From Dermanyssus gallinae (lineage: Eukaryota > Arthropoda > Arachnida > Mesostigmata > Dermanyssidae), in NCBI GenBank assembly GCA_003439945.1, contig QVRM01001496.1, forward strand, positions 357,599 through 421,598: a DNA stretch of 64,000 bases, written 5' to 3'. The position numbers and the translations under genes were made by a program. Shown piece by piece: positions 44,769 to 58,187 of the stretch (positions within the stretch are counted from its first letter, which is position 1; every line of letters starts with the position of its first letter). The notes beneath the pieces are model-generated. The model saw only the letters and a program-made list of their open reading frames with translations. It ran no database searches and was not told where the DNA came from.

Positions 44769-46809
44769 CACTTAATGTTAGAGCTATGCCTGCTAGAGCT
44801 ATCAGGATGCAAGGACCAAGGTGGTAAAATCCTCTTTCTAATGGTCCCAAGAGCAGCACATGGGGAAATAGTAACAAAAAGCTTTCTCCTCGCGTTATTT
44901 GCACCTATTGTTCAACACCCCACACAGAAGCACATCATATCTAAACAGATTTTTTACTAACCAGCCAGTTGCCTCATCGTAAGGTCTCCATTGCAATATT
45001 AACAAAAACAAATTTCATTTCAGAGAATACCCCTTCGTAGCTTCCGTGGGGCTCGATTGAGTTGATATGCACATTAGATACGATTGCTGTGCATAAAGCC
45101 TAAGGTTTTCCACGATGTCCATAAAGAGGTGGTCACTATCCATCAAGTCATGCTTCACCGGCAATTACCAAACATTTAGTTATGATGGTGTACTAGCCCC
45201 TCTGAGAGCTCTTCGAATATTGTTGAGTGTGACTAGGTAGTCCGCCGAGGCTTTTGAGGCATGCCCGTGGGCCTAGGCCGTCAGAGCGCACAGCCTCCAC
45301 GCCATGCCATGCCTATCCTCAGCACGCCATGCGGAAGAAATTGAAGTCCAGCTTGGGAGACGTTTGCTGTTTGTGAATCGATGCTTACTAGATTCTCGGT
45401 ATGGCGCTGTAGAAGATGCGCGTAGGATGTTGTTGAATACTGAACATCCGAAGCTGGTAAGGCAGAATTCTAGCTGTGGACGAGTGCATGTAGTTGTGAA
45501 CGACGAAGTGGATCTTCAGAAAGGCGTCTATCTTCGCTAATAGTATTATTATGCGCCTATTTTTTTCTGAATTTTTTTTTCACATAGAAATTAGCGACGC
45601 TACAGCGTCTGTGCTGTAACATTGTCACGCAGCTCTCTCGTAGAGGCCTCGGGGCAATAATTGCTAACTGATGCTGCTGGACGTTTGTGGTCCTTAGTTG
45701 TCAAACTTACCACAAACCTTTGGATGTGATTAAAGAGTAAACGCTAAAAATAGCTAAAGCTACGCCGGAACCCACTTCCCCGGCTCAGGGTAAGGGGGAA
45801 TGTGCTTTGCTCGAAGAATGCTTCTCCCAAGTCTTATGAGCCATCACTGCTACTCCCACTACTACTACTACTACTATGACATCTGAGACTCTTCGTATTA
45901 TTATTATTACTTGTACGCGTTCTCTCTCTCTCGCTATCTCGACCTGTCGCATTCTCGTGTGCTGCTTCGGCCTACTTGTCACTGATGTGTCAAACCAGCC
46001 CCAGCCCTCGTTTCTTGTCGGGGTGATCGATCAGTATTCCCCATCTTCGACCCCCCTTGCCAACAATGGTTGATATTATGGTTGTTGTTGTAGTTGCTGC
46101 TGCTGTTGTTGTTGTCTTTGATATGTAGTTGCTGTGGTGCTGCATTTCCAAGCAGGTAGATTTGTACTATGTATGCTGCGAGTGAGTGTCCTCCCTGCAC
46201 CCCCCCCAACCCCAGACTACTGACGATCGTTACCCAGCCAGACCCTTGGCAACGCCCCTGTTAAGCAGCGGAGGCGGTGTCGGCATCAGCAGCACAGGCG
46301 GCCGCCAAGGCAACCGAGACCGAAGCGAACGACAACAAGACGAGAACAAACGAGTGCCTGTCTGTTTGTCTGTATGTCCGTCAAACTGTTTGACGGACTG
46401 ACTGACAGACTGACCAACTCGAACCAAACCTGAGGTGCAGTGTGGTGTAATAATAGCCCCCCACCCCCTCCATCCCCTCTCATTCTACTCCACACTACCC
46501 CACCACCACACACTAACTCACGGAGCCGAATGAATGGGGTTCGTTCTTGCTAGTTTAGCGGACAGGCAGGCAGGCACCCCTCCAATTGGCGGTGCCAAGT
46601 GCCAAGGTGTGAAGGGAAGCAGCAGCAGCAGCAGCCGCCTCCTCCCTATGGCAATTGTTATGTCCTGTATCCGCTAGATGACCGCGGTTACTGTTGTTGC
46701 TTGCATGATTCAGCAGTGTGGGTACTGCTTGTACTATTGTACTATTATTGTCTAGCATACACACAAACATATGGTAAGGTATATGCTACCGCTACCGTAT
46801 TCGTGACTG
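44767..46809. other. No supported gene; simple-sequence patches
   Basis: ACT and ATT triplets at 45851-45909, TTG/CTG triplets at 46081-46115 and CAG triplets at 46619-46636. The plus-strand frame 45304-45540 (78 codons) lacks recognisable domains. A perfect 23-bp palindrome lies at 46376-46398. Confidence 0.45.
46376..46398. repeat. Perfect palindrome, 11-bp arms
   Basis: gtccgtcaaac and gtttgacggac face each other across a single T. The sequence around it (tgtctgt, gactgactgacag) is itself short-repeat rich. No role can be assigned. Confidence 0.8.
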
Positions 46810-47190
<381 letters not shown>

Positions 47191-48320
47191 TAGCAGATTA
47201 GAAGCTGACAAGCTGACACAGGAAAGCCAATAGCCATCATAACTCTCGTCTTTAGCCCAAGACGGGATAAGGCCAGCTTCTTTCTCTGCATTGGCCACCG
47301 GACAGGGCTCAGCCGCTTTAACGTCGTCAGCACAGTCACGACTAGCCGGGCCCATGTGTGCGACACGACAAGACACAGGACCAGGTACAGAGTCATAAAT
47401 ACGTGCAGTCATCAGTCACCACCTTCTCCTACCTGCCGCTCTCAGTCACCAAGGCGGTTTGAGACCTCGAAGTCTTTCGGTTGCTTGTTTGGTGACCTTG
47501 CTATCTACCTATCCAGCTACTAGTAGAGCTACTGCCAGTGGGCGGAAAAATGAAGCCATAATCGGTCGCTTCTTAAAAACTTCACTAATAATGCGAATGA
47601 CCGGACCTACGCTCAGTCGCTATTATCTAGATAGGTAGTAATTGAGTTTAGGAGAAACATGGAACTCCAAAGGCATGTTGTATACGGATATGCCTTATTC
47701 ATATAAGTATACGTGCCCATTAAGAAGAAGGCGGGTTTAACATCAATAATGTAGCACATAGGTGCTGCAACAAACCTGTTACGATGATGTCAATTTCATT
47801 ATTTATTATTGTTGTTGTTGATGTGTCAAGTATTACAAAGACTACCGCAATATCCGGTATGTACTACCACTTTCGTTACTGTTGCCGGTGTTGCAACGAT
47901 CACTGCCATTATTGCCACTGCTATCCCACCAGTGACCCCCCGCCCCCCCGGACTGCCGCTCGTTGTCCAGCTGTCAAGTCTTACACTAGCCTGCTGCCTG
48001 GTAGAGGCATTCATTCAAGGCCATTTGCGTCCTCTAAAACGCCGTGTCTAACAGCAGACATTAGCAGCCCCAAAGGAACAAATCCTTCTAGTCTTGCTTG
48101 ACCAAGCGATTGCCATGCGAGCTGCGCGGTGTTCTGTACGCGATACGTCTTGCTGGGGCCGGCTAGATGTTTATCGGTCTCTGCATGACGACACTCGAGT
48201 CTTTCGCAGGTGGCGTCTTCTCGTCACCCCCCGGCCGGCGGGCTAAGCGGCCACCGACACGCGCCTAGGAAAACGATAAAGGCTGAGCGAGCAAGGGCGA
48301 GAGGGTAAAAGCCAGCCAAG

Positions 48321-48425
48321 ACGACTACTTCTACTACTTCTACTACTTCTACCACTTCTACCACTTCTACCACTTCTACCACTTCTACTACTACTACTAC
48401 TACTAATACTACTACGACTACCACT
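48321..48425. repeat. (ACTTCTACY)n minisatellite and (CTA)n
   Basis: A 9-bp unit, acttctacc/acttctact, is repeated about eight times and passes into CTA triplets. Confidence 0.92.
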
Positions 48426-48919
48426 ACAACGAAGAAGAGCGGCCATATGGGCGCAGACGATCCTATTAGTGATCATCCCGCTGCAATTCTCTGCAACTGT
48501 TGCCTAAGCACTAGTGGGGCGCGCGTCGCTGTTCTACATCGATATTGTCCCTTGTCTATCAGGGCTCAGGCTGTCAGGCGGTTGGAGATGCAGTGGCGCT
48601 ATGGGGGGGGGGGGGGTGGACTTTGCTGCTGGCCGGTCGTTCCAGACTCGCCCACCAGTTCGATAGGGATCAGTCACCGGCGGCAGCCGTAGATCTTCTT
48701 CACTGTCGTTGTCGATCCTACCCGGCAGACTTACTCCGGAGAAATATTGCATTTCACGGTGGCTACCTCGAGCACTGAGGCGAGGAGGATACGAAACGAT
48801 GTCGAGACAAAAACTTTGTTGACGAAACGACCCGAGTTCTTCGAGCAAAAACCTAAATGCGACGACCCTTCAGGACTCAGAACTGACCGCCGTAGATTCG
48901 CGGTCGCCGATCAATGTTA

Positions 48920-49150
48920 GATTCAGATCCCTTATTATGTAGTAATAATCCTTAATAGCCATTAACAGTCTACTAAAATATTTGTTATCCATTAATATGC
49001 CTAAATATCCATTAGTTAACCGTATAACCTAATAAGTATCTATTAGTATCACTTAAATGTTATTGGGGTTATTATTATTATTATACGTTAATGCATATTA
49101 ATATAACTTAATACCCATTAATTATCTAGTATTGTCTCATATTAACTTAA
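48920..49150. repeat. Cryptically repetitive AT-rich tract
   Basis: Variations of tccattaatat, gccattaac, tccattagtt and acccattaat recur every 20-40 bp over about 220 bp, with a (TTA)n core at 49072-49084. It looks like an eroded tandem repeat. Confidence 0.5.
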
Positions 49151-50410
49151 GTGTTATGAGTTTGGCAGCAAGGTTTTCTAAGCAATTGTAGCATGCGCAA
49201 TTTGACCCAAAATTATCAACGGTATAAGAAGAACATTGCAAACACGTTAATTGTTTAAAGTGCCTGGCCCAATCGATCTGTTTTTTTTTTGTAGAGGGGA
49301 TAATTGTGTTACGCACGAACGGACGCCACCTTTGGACTACCGGTAAGACTACCGGCGTTACCGACTAAAACTCCGGGCTTTCGATGTTCTGAACTCCAGC
49401 CCTCCCAAACTCCAAACCCCCCAGGTTATATTTGCCTTGAGAATTCAAAGCAATAGACACTGTTGCATTTCGGCTGCCACGTAAAGCGACGAGTAGCTTG
49501 AAGGGATCCGAGGGATTCAAGAAATTAAAGGCATATTGCAAACACCAGTCGAAAGCAGCCCGAATAAGAATTTAGTACACAACGAGATTTTCTAGTAACA
49601 AAAATTAGATCACCATAATAAACACTATCTGTTGTTGCCCGGTCATTTGCTCCCTCCCTTTTCGTTCGCTCGTGATATTTCATCTTTTCACATCCTCGAG
49701 CGTATGAGCTAGCGCAAAGAGATGCACGGTTAACGATGCACCGCGAGACATTCGCACGCAAACACAATCAGTCTTCGTTAGCAAGGCGCACAAGCGTACA
49801 TATCAGCCGCATCATACACCTACCTACCACAGCTTTTACTGACTTTCTTCATTTACGCCGTAATTCCTGCTGCCTTTACTGAAAGAGACGACCAATGACG
49901 AATACGACGTACAGACAGCAACAGCTATGAGGTATCCGACACCTCAGGTCTAAGGGGAAAGCCGACAACCTATTAAAACGGATGCGTTGACATCTACAGC
50001 TAATACTGCAGTTACTGTTACTGCTGCGTACACATTAAAGCCGCTGCTGCTACGTCTGTTGATGCTACTACTGCTATTAGCACTCTGCGTCACCTGTTAG
50101 TTTGCTTTAACTGCATCTGCAATTGCGTTCCTCTATCTCTCTCTCTTATTTGCTATCGCTGTCCTCTGCACGAGGCCTAATATAGGTATGTGTGTTGAGT
50201 TTCGCCGTGAGGGTGGATTGGCTGCACCAGACGTAATATAGACCTGTTGTGGCCAACCGCTGCTGTATGTCAACTCCTTTCTGCGTTCGGGTTTGAGACT
50301 GCACTATATGGAAACGACCTTTACCCGGCACATTGGGGGGCACAAGGGGTGTCTGCTGTTGGCTCAACTCCCACGGACAGGTAATATCTTTTCGATGAAG
50401 GTCTCTGAAA

Positions 50411-50600
50411 GTCGAGCCCGGTGGCGTGGTGGGTGCATCCGCCTGCGCCTCGCGACCGGAGGAGACACATATGGGCGCGAATTCGAGCCCCACCGTTGCA
50501 CATTTGTGTTTATGGGGGTCCGTCTATGAAGCAATGCGAGCAAAGCAGTCCCGTGGACGTCAAATCTTGGCTGAGGGTCAGCCCGAAAAGTTTAGTTCAA
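50411..50600 (+). mobile_element. SINE-A copy 3, full length
   Basis: A plus-strand copy with the head gcccggtggcgtggtgggtg (box A region), box B as attcgagccccac, body cacatttgtgtttatggggg and tail cagcccgaaaagtttag. It aligns end to end with the 1.6-kb copy in opposite orientation. I did not find a clear target duplication. Confidence 0.8.
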
Positions 50601-50689
50601 TGACTACCTCTGAGTGCAGTGCGTCTTTCTGAACACAAGAGTGTGTCAATGTGACGTTACAGCTTTAGAAGAGTGTGGTGACCACTTTC

Positions 50690-51075
50690 AGCGTCGTTAG
50701 AAGGATACCTCACAACACTTATGAAGCGTGTTCATTGCGTTGTTGGGGTAATTTTTGTTGGAGTGGCAGGAAAAAAGTGACCGAGGCCTCGACAGAGGCA
50801 GTGGAGTTGGATTTGCATTTCGTCAGGAAGCTTTGGGATGGATTGGCAGGCACTAATCGGCATATGTACACAAGGCACATTGTTCATGGCTACGCCTACT
50901 TAGTGCGTTCGACCAAAGGATTTTTCTACGTTAGCGATCAGCGCCGTTACCGGTTTTGCTCGCAGACGCGAAATACCACGCACCGAGCTGCCAGACGCAT
51001 CGGCAATCTGTGCACTGTTTCGCCCCATGGGACGGCTGCTAAACGAAGCAAGTTTCGGCAATTTCTTAAGATTAG
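50690..51075 (+). repeat. Rep-X copy 4
   Basis: A plus-strand copy with the 5' block (acacttatgaagcgtgttc, gagtggcaggaaaaaagtga) and the core (aggaagctttgggatggatt, cggcatatgtacacaagg, gctgccagacgcatcgg, cgccccatgggacgg). It has an open frame of 134 codons, but that frame is not preserved in the other copies. Confidence 0.75.
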
Positions 51076-52579
51076 ATAGCTGCACCACTCGACTTGTAAT
51101 TAGCTATGCAAACGTCTGCGACTGGAAAACAAACCATCGATAAGTAAACGATCGCACGCAGAACAGGTCGGTTTCACGTCAATACTAATTGTTGGTGGAC
51201 CCGTCGTCATGGGTGGCATTGTCGACAGCCCCGTAGTGTCTACTTCAAGAGAGGAATTCGTGGTTAGACTAATTGGTAGGTGCTAATGCGGTACCGTTGA
51301 TACACCGTCGAAACCCCCCTTGATGGACGGGCAGACACCGACAGAATAAGAGATAACGCTGCAACGTCGTCATGGTTAGCAACAACAATCACTATGAAAC
51401 TCATGGCGGAAGCGCAATTACAAATTTCAGCATACAGAGTTCGGTCCATCGTACTTTCGGTTGCGTCTCAACATCGGCCACAGTGAAACGGCCCGCTGAA
51501 TTTGTCTGTTTACGTCGGCCCAGTATTAATGAAACAGGACAGCCACTGCGCTGTACCTTCGTTGACTCACGTGCTGTATTCGGATATCTTATATTTATTT
51601 AGTTCCTCATTATGATACGTCTAATCTAACTCATTCCGTACACCCGTAGAAGGATTGTTTCGATCGGCCATGTGTCGCGCTGGGATCGGACCCGTGACAC
51701 GTCGTATCAAAGTGGCCGACCATCTTCGGTAAACACTCCGTCTCTCCAACAAGTCTCAACTAGTAACGCGCGCCGAGCAAAGACGTGCCTTCGAGCAGCT
51801 CGCGATCCGAAAACTCAACTTTTGTGTTGTGCAAGAACGTCTTACGCAAGTGTAAAATGTTGGCAAAATGCAATTGCAAAAAGAAACACGCAGCAGTAGT
51901 TGTAAAACAGTAGTAGTAACAATACAGCCACAGTAATGCCTGTAAAGACTACCATTATCCCCTTCTCGTGTATGATCTGCCTATAATGATTGCTGCTAAT
52001 CTAGTTTTGCCTACCATGCATAAACAAGCTATTTGTTTGTACGCATGATGATTTCCCGATGCTAAGCTTGTTCCCTTTCCTTTCTCTCTCCCGCTGGATT
52101 TCCCCGTGCGCGTACCATAATACCCAGGTATTAAAACGGGCCGATCAGACCAAGTCGGGTTTCTCGCAGCACATACGCATACCTGAAGAACTAAATTGCC
52201 AGTTCAATAACCGCGATTGTGTCTGTCTGTCTCTCTGTATGTGTATGTGTATCCGCGTTTGTATATTTCGGCGTGGCTGCGGGCATGTTTATTTCCAACT
52301 TTTCAAGTCGACTGATTGAAAACTGATCGGCCAATTCGAGCGGGTAAACATTCTAGCGAGGCCGTCCCACATGGAGATCGCGGTGATGGCCGGGTCGTCT
52401 CGTCGTCGCCATCGTAGTCGGGCATCGGGGCAATTATCCCCTGCCACTGCCTAAGTAATTAAGCGGGTTCGCTAGCTAGGAGACCCAGAAGAGTCGTCGG
52501 ATAAACGATATTTTGTAGTCCTCTATTCAACTAATAATACCCAGATGGGAAAATGTTGCGACAATATTGTCGTGTTTCG

Positions 52580-52580
<1 letters not shown>
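51076..52580. other. No supported gene
   Basis: Nothing recognised. A weak tRNA-like box B (gggtccgatccc on the minus strand, about 51685-51696) may mark another decayed SINE. Confidence 0.4.
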
Positions 52581-52806
<226 letters not shown>

Positions 52807-53217
52807 TTAACGTATTAAACTAAGAAATGTAACCTGAACGCGCAGATCCATGTTGTGACATATGTCGGAACGGCGGGGTGGACACAAGCGAGAGACATGA
52901 TAAAGTTGGCCACAAGAACCACACAGGAGCCCGCATACAATACCCTACATTGGAGAAGCTGACGACAATTGCTAAAAATGTTGTAAACGTAGTGGGCATA
53001 CCGATGGCCAATCTGTCTTTGTGGACAGGTCAGACAACCAGTGCAACTAGCGCATCGAAACAGCAGCATTGATTAGGTAGGTGCTTACTGTTGAGCCGTA
53101 CTTACAGGACATCAAAGGAAACTCATATTAAATAGGAATGACGTCTTTCAAATAAAACGCAGTAACAATGATAGAGCCAACTAATTACGGCCAGAGTTTT
53201 AATAGAGAGTTACGACA
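52807..53217. other. No supported gene
   Basis: Open frames on both strands (for example minus 52815-53069, cysteine-rich at its start) overlap and are not recognised. Confidence 0.4.
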
Positions 53218-53360
53218 CTAGTGGCCACCAAGAGTGTGTCTTCCGGCCGGAGGAGACACAAGACTGCACGGGTTTGATTTCATTTGTTGGGGTCCGTCTT
53301 TTGAAGCAATACGTGAGCGGTTCCGTGGACGTTAAATGTTGGATAAGAGCCCAAAAAAAG
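53218..53360 (+). mobile_element. SINE-A copy 4, diverged
   Basis: It retains ggccggaggagacacaaga, the box B relic cgggtttgattt, ggggtccgtcttttgaagca and ccgtggacgttaaatgttgg. The box A region is degraded. Confidence 0.65.
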
Positions 53361-55083
53361 AACTATCGGAAGTACAGGCAGTCGCTTCAATAGGAACAAC
53401 AAAGTCGCGTAACATCTTCGGTAACAGCAGCACACGTGGCGTAGGGGGAAGACAACATCATTAAATTGGCAGTCTTCATCACCAGCAAATTCATCTTTCG
53501 GTGACAACACGTGGCTTTTGTTCATTTTATAGCGTAACTGCCGCAAATCCAGAGAGAAATAAAATTGACGCGTCTTTCACAAACTGTCGAAAACATACGG
53601 AACAACAATGTCGAGAGACTCGTCATATAAATCAAGCGAGATTTCCTGAAAGTCTCGAACGCCGAATTGACATAATCTGCACGCGACAGCATATACAGCC
53701 AACCAAGAAACTTCTCTTTTATAGTTTAGGAATTCGCTAATAATAACTCCATTGTGCTTTCTATGAAGTAGTCGTCATTGAAACTTATGTTTGACAGCTA
53801 CAGCATTGTAGCAAGTCTGAGATATTAAGAAACGTGTCCTTACAACGTGTCATATGGTTAGAATAACATCCCGTACATTGAGATCTGGACTACACATAGA
53901 GCGAAGACAAACTACTCGTGGACAGCACAAAGGTATCGACGGCACGTATCGCTAATGTGATAGTTGAAAGTCCCAACAGAAGAGATGTAAGCAGTTTGAT
54001 TTATTTGTATAAACGGCTTACTGCTCGGAGAGACTACAGCAAAATCGTGATGTGTTTTAACGACAAGATTATGTTGGAGTCACGTCTCTTTAACGTGTGA
54101 AAAACAGAGATATGAGGAGTCTTTCAAGAGAAGAAGCGTGCGATAAGCCTGTTTTTTACTATTCTTCTTATCGAAACCATTTTTCTTCTTAGGGGAACTT
54201 GCTGATCCAGGTAAGTTTAGGCAAACTTCGGCCCAGACGAGATTTAACTTGTGATCAGCATAACTCAACGCCAAACGAAACGCCCTGCCAGCTCGACGAT
54301 GATCGAGAACTTCTTGTTTCTTCCTTCTCTTCTCTTCCCAGGCCGTGGTCCACGGAAGGGCGACTTCGCTCGCGAGGCTGAGGTCTATGCAGAGTACCTA
54401 TTGTGAATGTGGGGGGCCCTATCGGAGTTGAGGACTGCGAGGGGTCTCTCTCCGCTAAATGAAGAGCCGGCAACTGTCCGTCGTAGTGACTGCCCCACAC
54501 TGCTACCGCTGTGGTGAAACTCCCCGTTAGTACTTCCGTGTGCCTACAGCTGTTGTCGTTATCGCATCTACCGCCTAATGTGCTTTGCTTCTGGGTTAAG
54601 CCACGTTTGGCTTTGACAGCAGACATAGACCAATTCCTTTCGTGCTAGTATCCTGTGCCCCCCTCAGTGTTATAGATTCCTTTGGAGTACCTTAAGCATA
54701 ATTAATCATCTTTTTTAGCCTCAAGCGTTTGGCATCTTTGTTGTATTTGGATACTAGTGTTCCTCCGTATCCATCTCCATCTCGGCCCGTGTTCGCTGTC
54801 GTTTCTGCTTGATATTATTGACCCTCTTTCAACCTGCTCATCGGTCATCGTGTGAGAGAGGTCTTCACTCCCAATCTCTGTCTTGTCTTCCTCTCTATTG
54901 ATTCTCCGTGCATTGCCTGCCTACACTGTTTCCCTGCGTTGACTTCACCCGGAAATTCAAGACGACTGTCCCCTGCGTTGAGCTCACCTGGGAAATGTAC
55001 TGCACGCCAGGTCTTCTACTACTGCACTATATTACTATTATACTACCTTTTCTATAACAGTATAATATGCACTTAAGCAGCAC
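53361..55083. other. No supported gene
   Basis: The minus-strand frame 54255-54626 (123 codons) is Ser/Arg-rich and shows no domain. No repeats or pol III boxes were noticed. Confidence 0.4.
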
Positions 55084-55097
55084 AAGACGGTGCTATC

Positions 55098-55263
55098 TTC
55101 TTTTTTTGTTATGGGCGCATGATGCTCATGCGCCATCAGCCATAGTGTGAGACTCGCAAACCTACGAAACCCAGATTCCTCCCCACCCCCCAGGCTAGGT
55201 ATTACTTTGGCATTACTTCGAAGCCGTGAGAGAGGCGTCTCTGCCGTTCTCCTTCAATGAGCT
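55098..55263 (-). mobile_element. 5'-truncated LINE 3' end, copy 3, with 14-bp target duplication
   Basis: This is the shortest of the three copies of this LINE 3' region (plus strand: aggctaggtattactttggc, gccgtgagagaggcgtctct). The minus-strand A tail appears as ttctttttttg at 55098-55108. The perfect direct repeat aagacggtgctatc at 55084-55097 and 55264-55277 is the target duplication. Confidence 0.9.
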
Positions 55264-55277
55264 AAGACGGTGCTATC

Positions 55278-55584
55278 CATTTGCATGTTATGCTATACAC
55301 TCGGCGACTATACTATTTATGGCGCTATTTTATTCTGCATATATTCCTATTAACTGATCGATGCTACAAGATCACTGTGCCGCCATTGTCATTTATTGTT
55401 TATAAGTATTTTTTCATCGTACGCGTTATTTTAAATTAAGTCAGCTTAATTTATTTGGCACTCATGAGAAGTGCATACGTTGAAAAAGCAAAAGAGACAT
55501 CTCATCATCTTGTAACATAAATAGTATACCATTAAGAAAAACCTGTCCTTAAAGGCTGCCAGTGACTTATTTTATGTACAGTGA
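55278..55584. other. No gene recognised
   Basis: Short AT-rich spacer with no supported feature. Confidence 0.4.
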
Positions 55585-55890
55585 GAAATACCACTGCAGC
55601 GACTGAGCTAAATAATACCAAAAATGTGATCGAGCCTTTGTCAGAGATAGCGCAGTTACATGTGTACCTCGCCTGGGAGCTTTAGGATAGAATGGCATGC
55701 ACTAGTTGGCATGTGTTCACACGGTACATTGTGCATGGCAACCATCACTTGGAATGTTCCACCCAAGGATTACCAAGTCGGCGATCAATGTCATTCCGGT
55801 TTTGCTCGCCGGCGTGCAGACGCGACAATTATATGTACAATTATGTGCCCCTTGAAATGCAATCTTATTGCAAAAGAAGCAATAACCAAC
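55585..55890 (+). repeat. Rep-X copy 5
   Basis: A plus-strand copy with ttacatgtgtacctcgcctg, agaatggcatgcactagttg and ttgtgcatggcaaccatcac, and the 3' end ccttgaaatgcaatcttatt. It has a deletion between the core and the 3' end relative to copies 1 and 2. Confidence 0.72.
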
Positions 55891-57104
55891 TATCTTCAAT
55901 TTTTCTGGTATCTCCTTAATAGTAATTCAGTAATTGTTGAGTATGATATGGCAAACTTTCTCAACGTTTTTCCTGTTATTGACGTCGGTGATTTTTCCAA
56001 ACGGGGGCAATCCTTGATCTCTTCACGTCTATCGCGAAATAAACGTCACCACGTATACACAGTATTCTGGGACACTGCTTGATCACTATTTGTAGATGGT
56101 AACATTTCCACCACTTTAGAGTTGGTTTTAAAACACAGAGCTTGATGCAAAGTCGTCGCTCCTCTGTTTTATGGCTCTTTCAAGATCGCCAAACTTGGTT
56201 TTCTTCACTTATCTCAACCAAACTCTATGGTTGCCCCGTGTGTAACTCCTGAATGGGGCTGCTAAGCAAAACAAACCGGACGATCTTAGGGTTTTCCGTT
56301 CCAACCGCAGTATCCATGGCGCACTTAGCATGCGCCGAATCGCAATAAATCCTATTCATTCAGTAGTCTCCACAGGCATGACCCTGGTAGAGTATCCTCC
56401 AGAGAAACATCTCAACTCCACATTGTCGTTCTGCTTGTTCTCGTCGCTGTCATTGCAAAGGCCTTCTTACCCATCGAATCTGCTATGCAACGTTTTTCAA
56501 AATTTCGCTTATACTTCCCGGGGTATATGCAGACGTCGAATGAGCAATGTCTATATTTCAATGCTTTGGAATATATCTCATAGTAAATGTATGTATTTCA
56601 AACACACCTATGTGCATGGCTTTTTTGTTCTAGCATACTTCGCATTGCTCATTTTTCTGCAATTGATGTAGGTGGCTTAAAATTCTCATAGAACGATAAA
56701 CAAAGAGTAACAATGTTATCGCAAGCAGCGTTACGCCGATACATTTATTGCACGGTTGACATGCATGCCACGCCGTTAGACAAGCGAACACGTCTGCAGG
56801 TTGTGTTCCATAACAATGCTGTTGTTCAATGGAAATTCGTCCCTTCTTACGAGAATCATCGATTTATCTATACCCAGCATAGATAGAATTAATTTTTTAA
56901 GGAGATTGTTTTTAATTCTAGACCATCCTCCGTCCCCTACGGGCTTGAAACTTAACCTAAGGTATATCTTCAATGCACCGAGGGCCGAACATGTTAAGGT
57001 ATCTAGGGTTTCTCCAACAGTCCTTGTGGCAGCATGGCCGCTGACTCACCGTGGTATGGATATCATCTATTCTCAATAAGCATCGCTCAAAGAAAATTCA
57101 ATCA
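55891..57104. other. No gene recognised
   Basis: AT-rich sequence without supported genes or repeats. Confidence 0.4.
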
Positions 57105-57183
57105 ACAACAGGGATCGAACCGGCGACATCCCGGTAGATATGGCACTAATCCCGGCACTAATACCCTAGACCACAGCGGCGCT
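57105..57183 (-). repeat. tRNA-like sequence (decayed SINE head or tRNA pseudogene)
   Basis: On the minus strand tgtggtctagggtattag resembles a tRNA box A and ggttcgatccc (57111-57121) is a perfect box B. An internal duplication (agtgcc-gggatt-agtgcc) lengthens the anticodon region, and the 3' side does not pair with the 5' side as an acceptor stem. A functional tRNA is therefore unlikely. Confidence 0.55.
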
Positions 57184-57528
57184 CTTATGCCCAACATAAA
57201 TGCTTCGACAGTACTGGCCCTGGCTGTCAAAAAGGCATCTAAGGATCAATTAAGTATTGGGAAAGGAACGTCTAAGATCAACGGTGTTCAGCAAGCCTCA
57301 CATAGGACCCCGTACGGTATGCTTATAGTAGTAGAGCGAAAACCTGTGCTATCTGCCGAGGTGTCGTCGTGTGCATCATATTAAGTTTGATTGTGCCGGC
57401 GCTTAAGGTAGTCTTCGACTTTTTTCTATAAAATATTCCTCGATGCGGCTTGTAATAGGCTTGTAGGTACGGCTAAAAATTGAGACAAATTCCGCGTTCG
57501 TCTTCCGTCATTCGGTCAAAGGCCGACT

Positions 57529-57559
<31 letters not shown>

Positions 57560-58154
57560 GGGCCTGACGTAGTATTCGTATTCTACATATTCCAAATAAT
57601 AAATATGTGACTCAATTGGTAATTGGATATTATAGGTTGCGTGCTGGAAACCTTTTCTTGCTCTTTTCGCCATTCCCGGTTAGTTGGCGGATTAGGAACC
57701 TACAACATGAGTTTATAGAAGCTCTCCGCACTGCATAGTCAAAGTAGAAAACTGAGATACAGAGTAGTAGCACGTTCTGGGTAATGGGTAGTTAGCTCGC
57801 AATGTCATCACGTCGTCATTGCGTTGTGTTGATTTCTCTGAGCAGCGCCAAGTTTCGTCGTTCGGTTCATTTGCTACGTCTTGTAACAGTTTCGAGGCGA
57901 AACAGTGCGACAACGTAGTAGTAGTAGTAGTAGTAGTAGTAGTGCTTTCTGCGTCAGTGCTCAGCTAAAAATATGCTGTCATTTGCTATCTTTGATAGGA
58001 CAGGCGACGTTTTTGTAAGACCCAACTGTTTCAGACTGTGACCACTCAATAGTCGGTCGCAAAGGTTCAGCCTCGTGTTCAGCCTTGAATCGATTGACAT
58101 GCAGCAGAGAGAGAGGAGAGTCGAAGGGATAGGTAGATACATTTCTATATATAT

Positions 58155-58187
<33 letters not shown>

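Larger units (their letters stand above)
47191..50410. other. No supported gene; minisatellite and AT-rich segments inside
   Basis: The minus-strand frame from 47412 into the TTG array has about 75 non-repetitive codons (VAHMGPASRDCADDVKAAEP), which I do not recognise. (TTG)-like triplets occur near 47807-47823. A fragment LRLHYMETTFTRHIG at about 50296-50340 resembles a piece of LINE RT and a similar stretch near 24.18 kb. Confidence 0.4.

Noticed and set aside
57105..57183. Functional tRNA gene
   Set aside because: Box A and box B are present but the acceptor stem does not pair and the anticodon region carries an insertion; a SINE or pseudogene is more likely.
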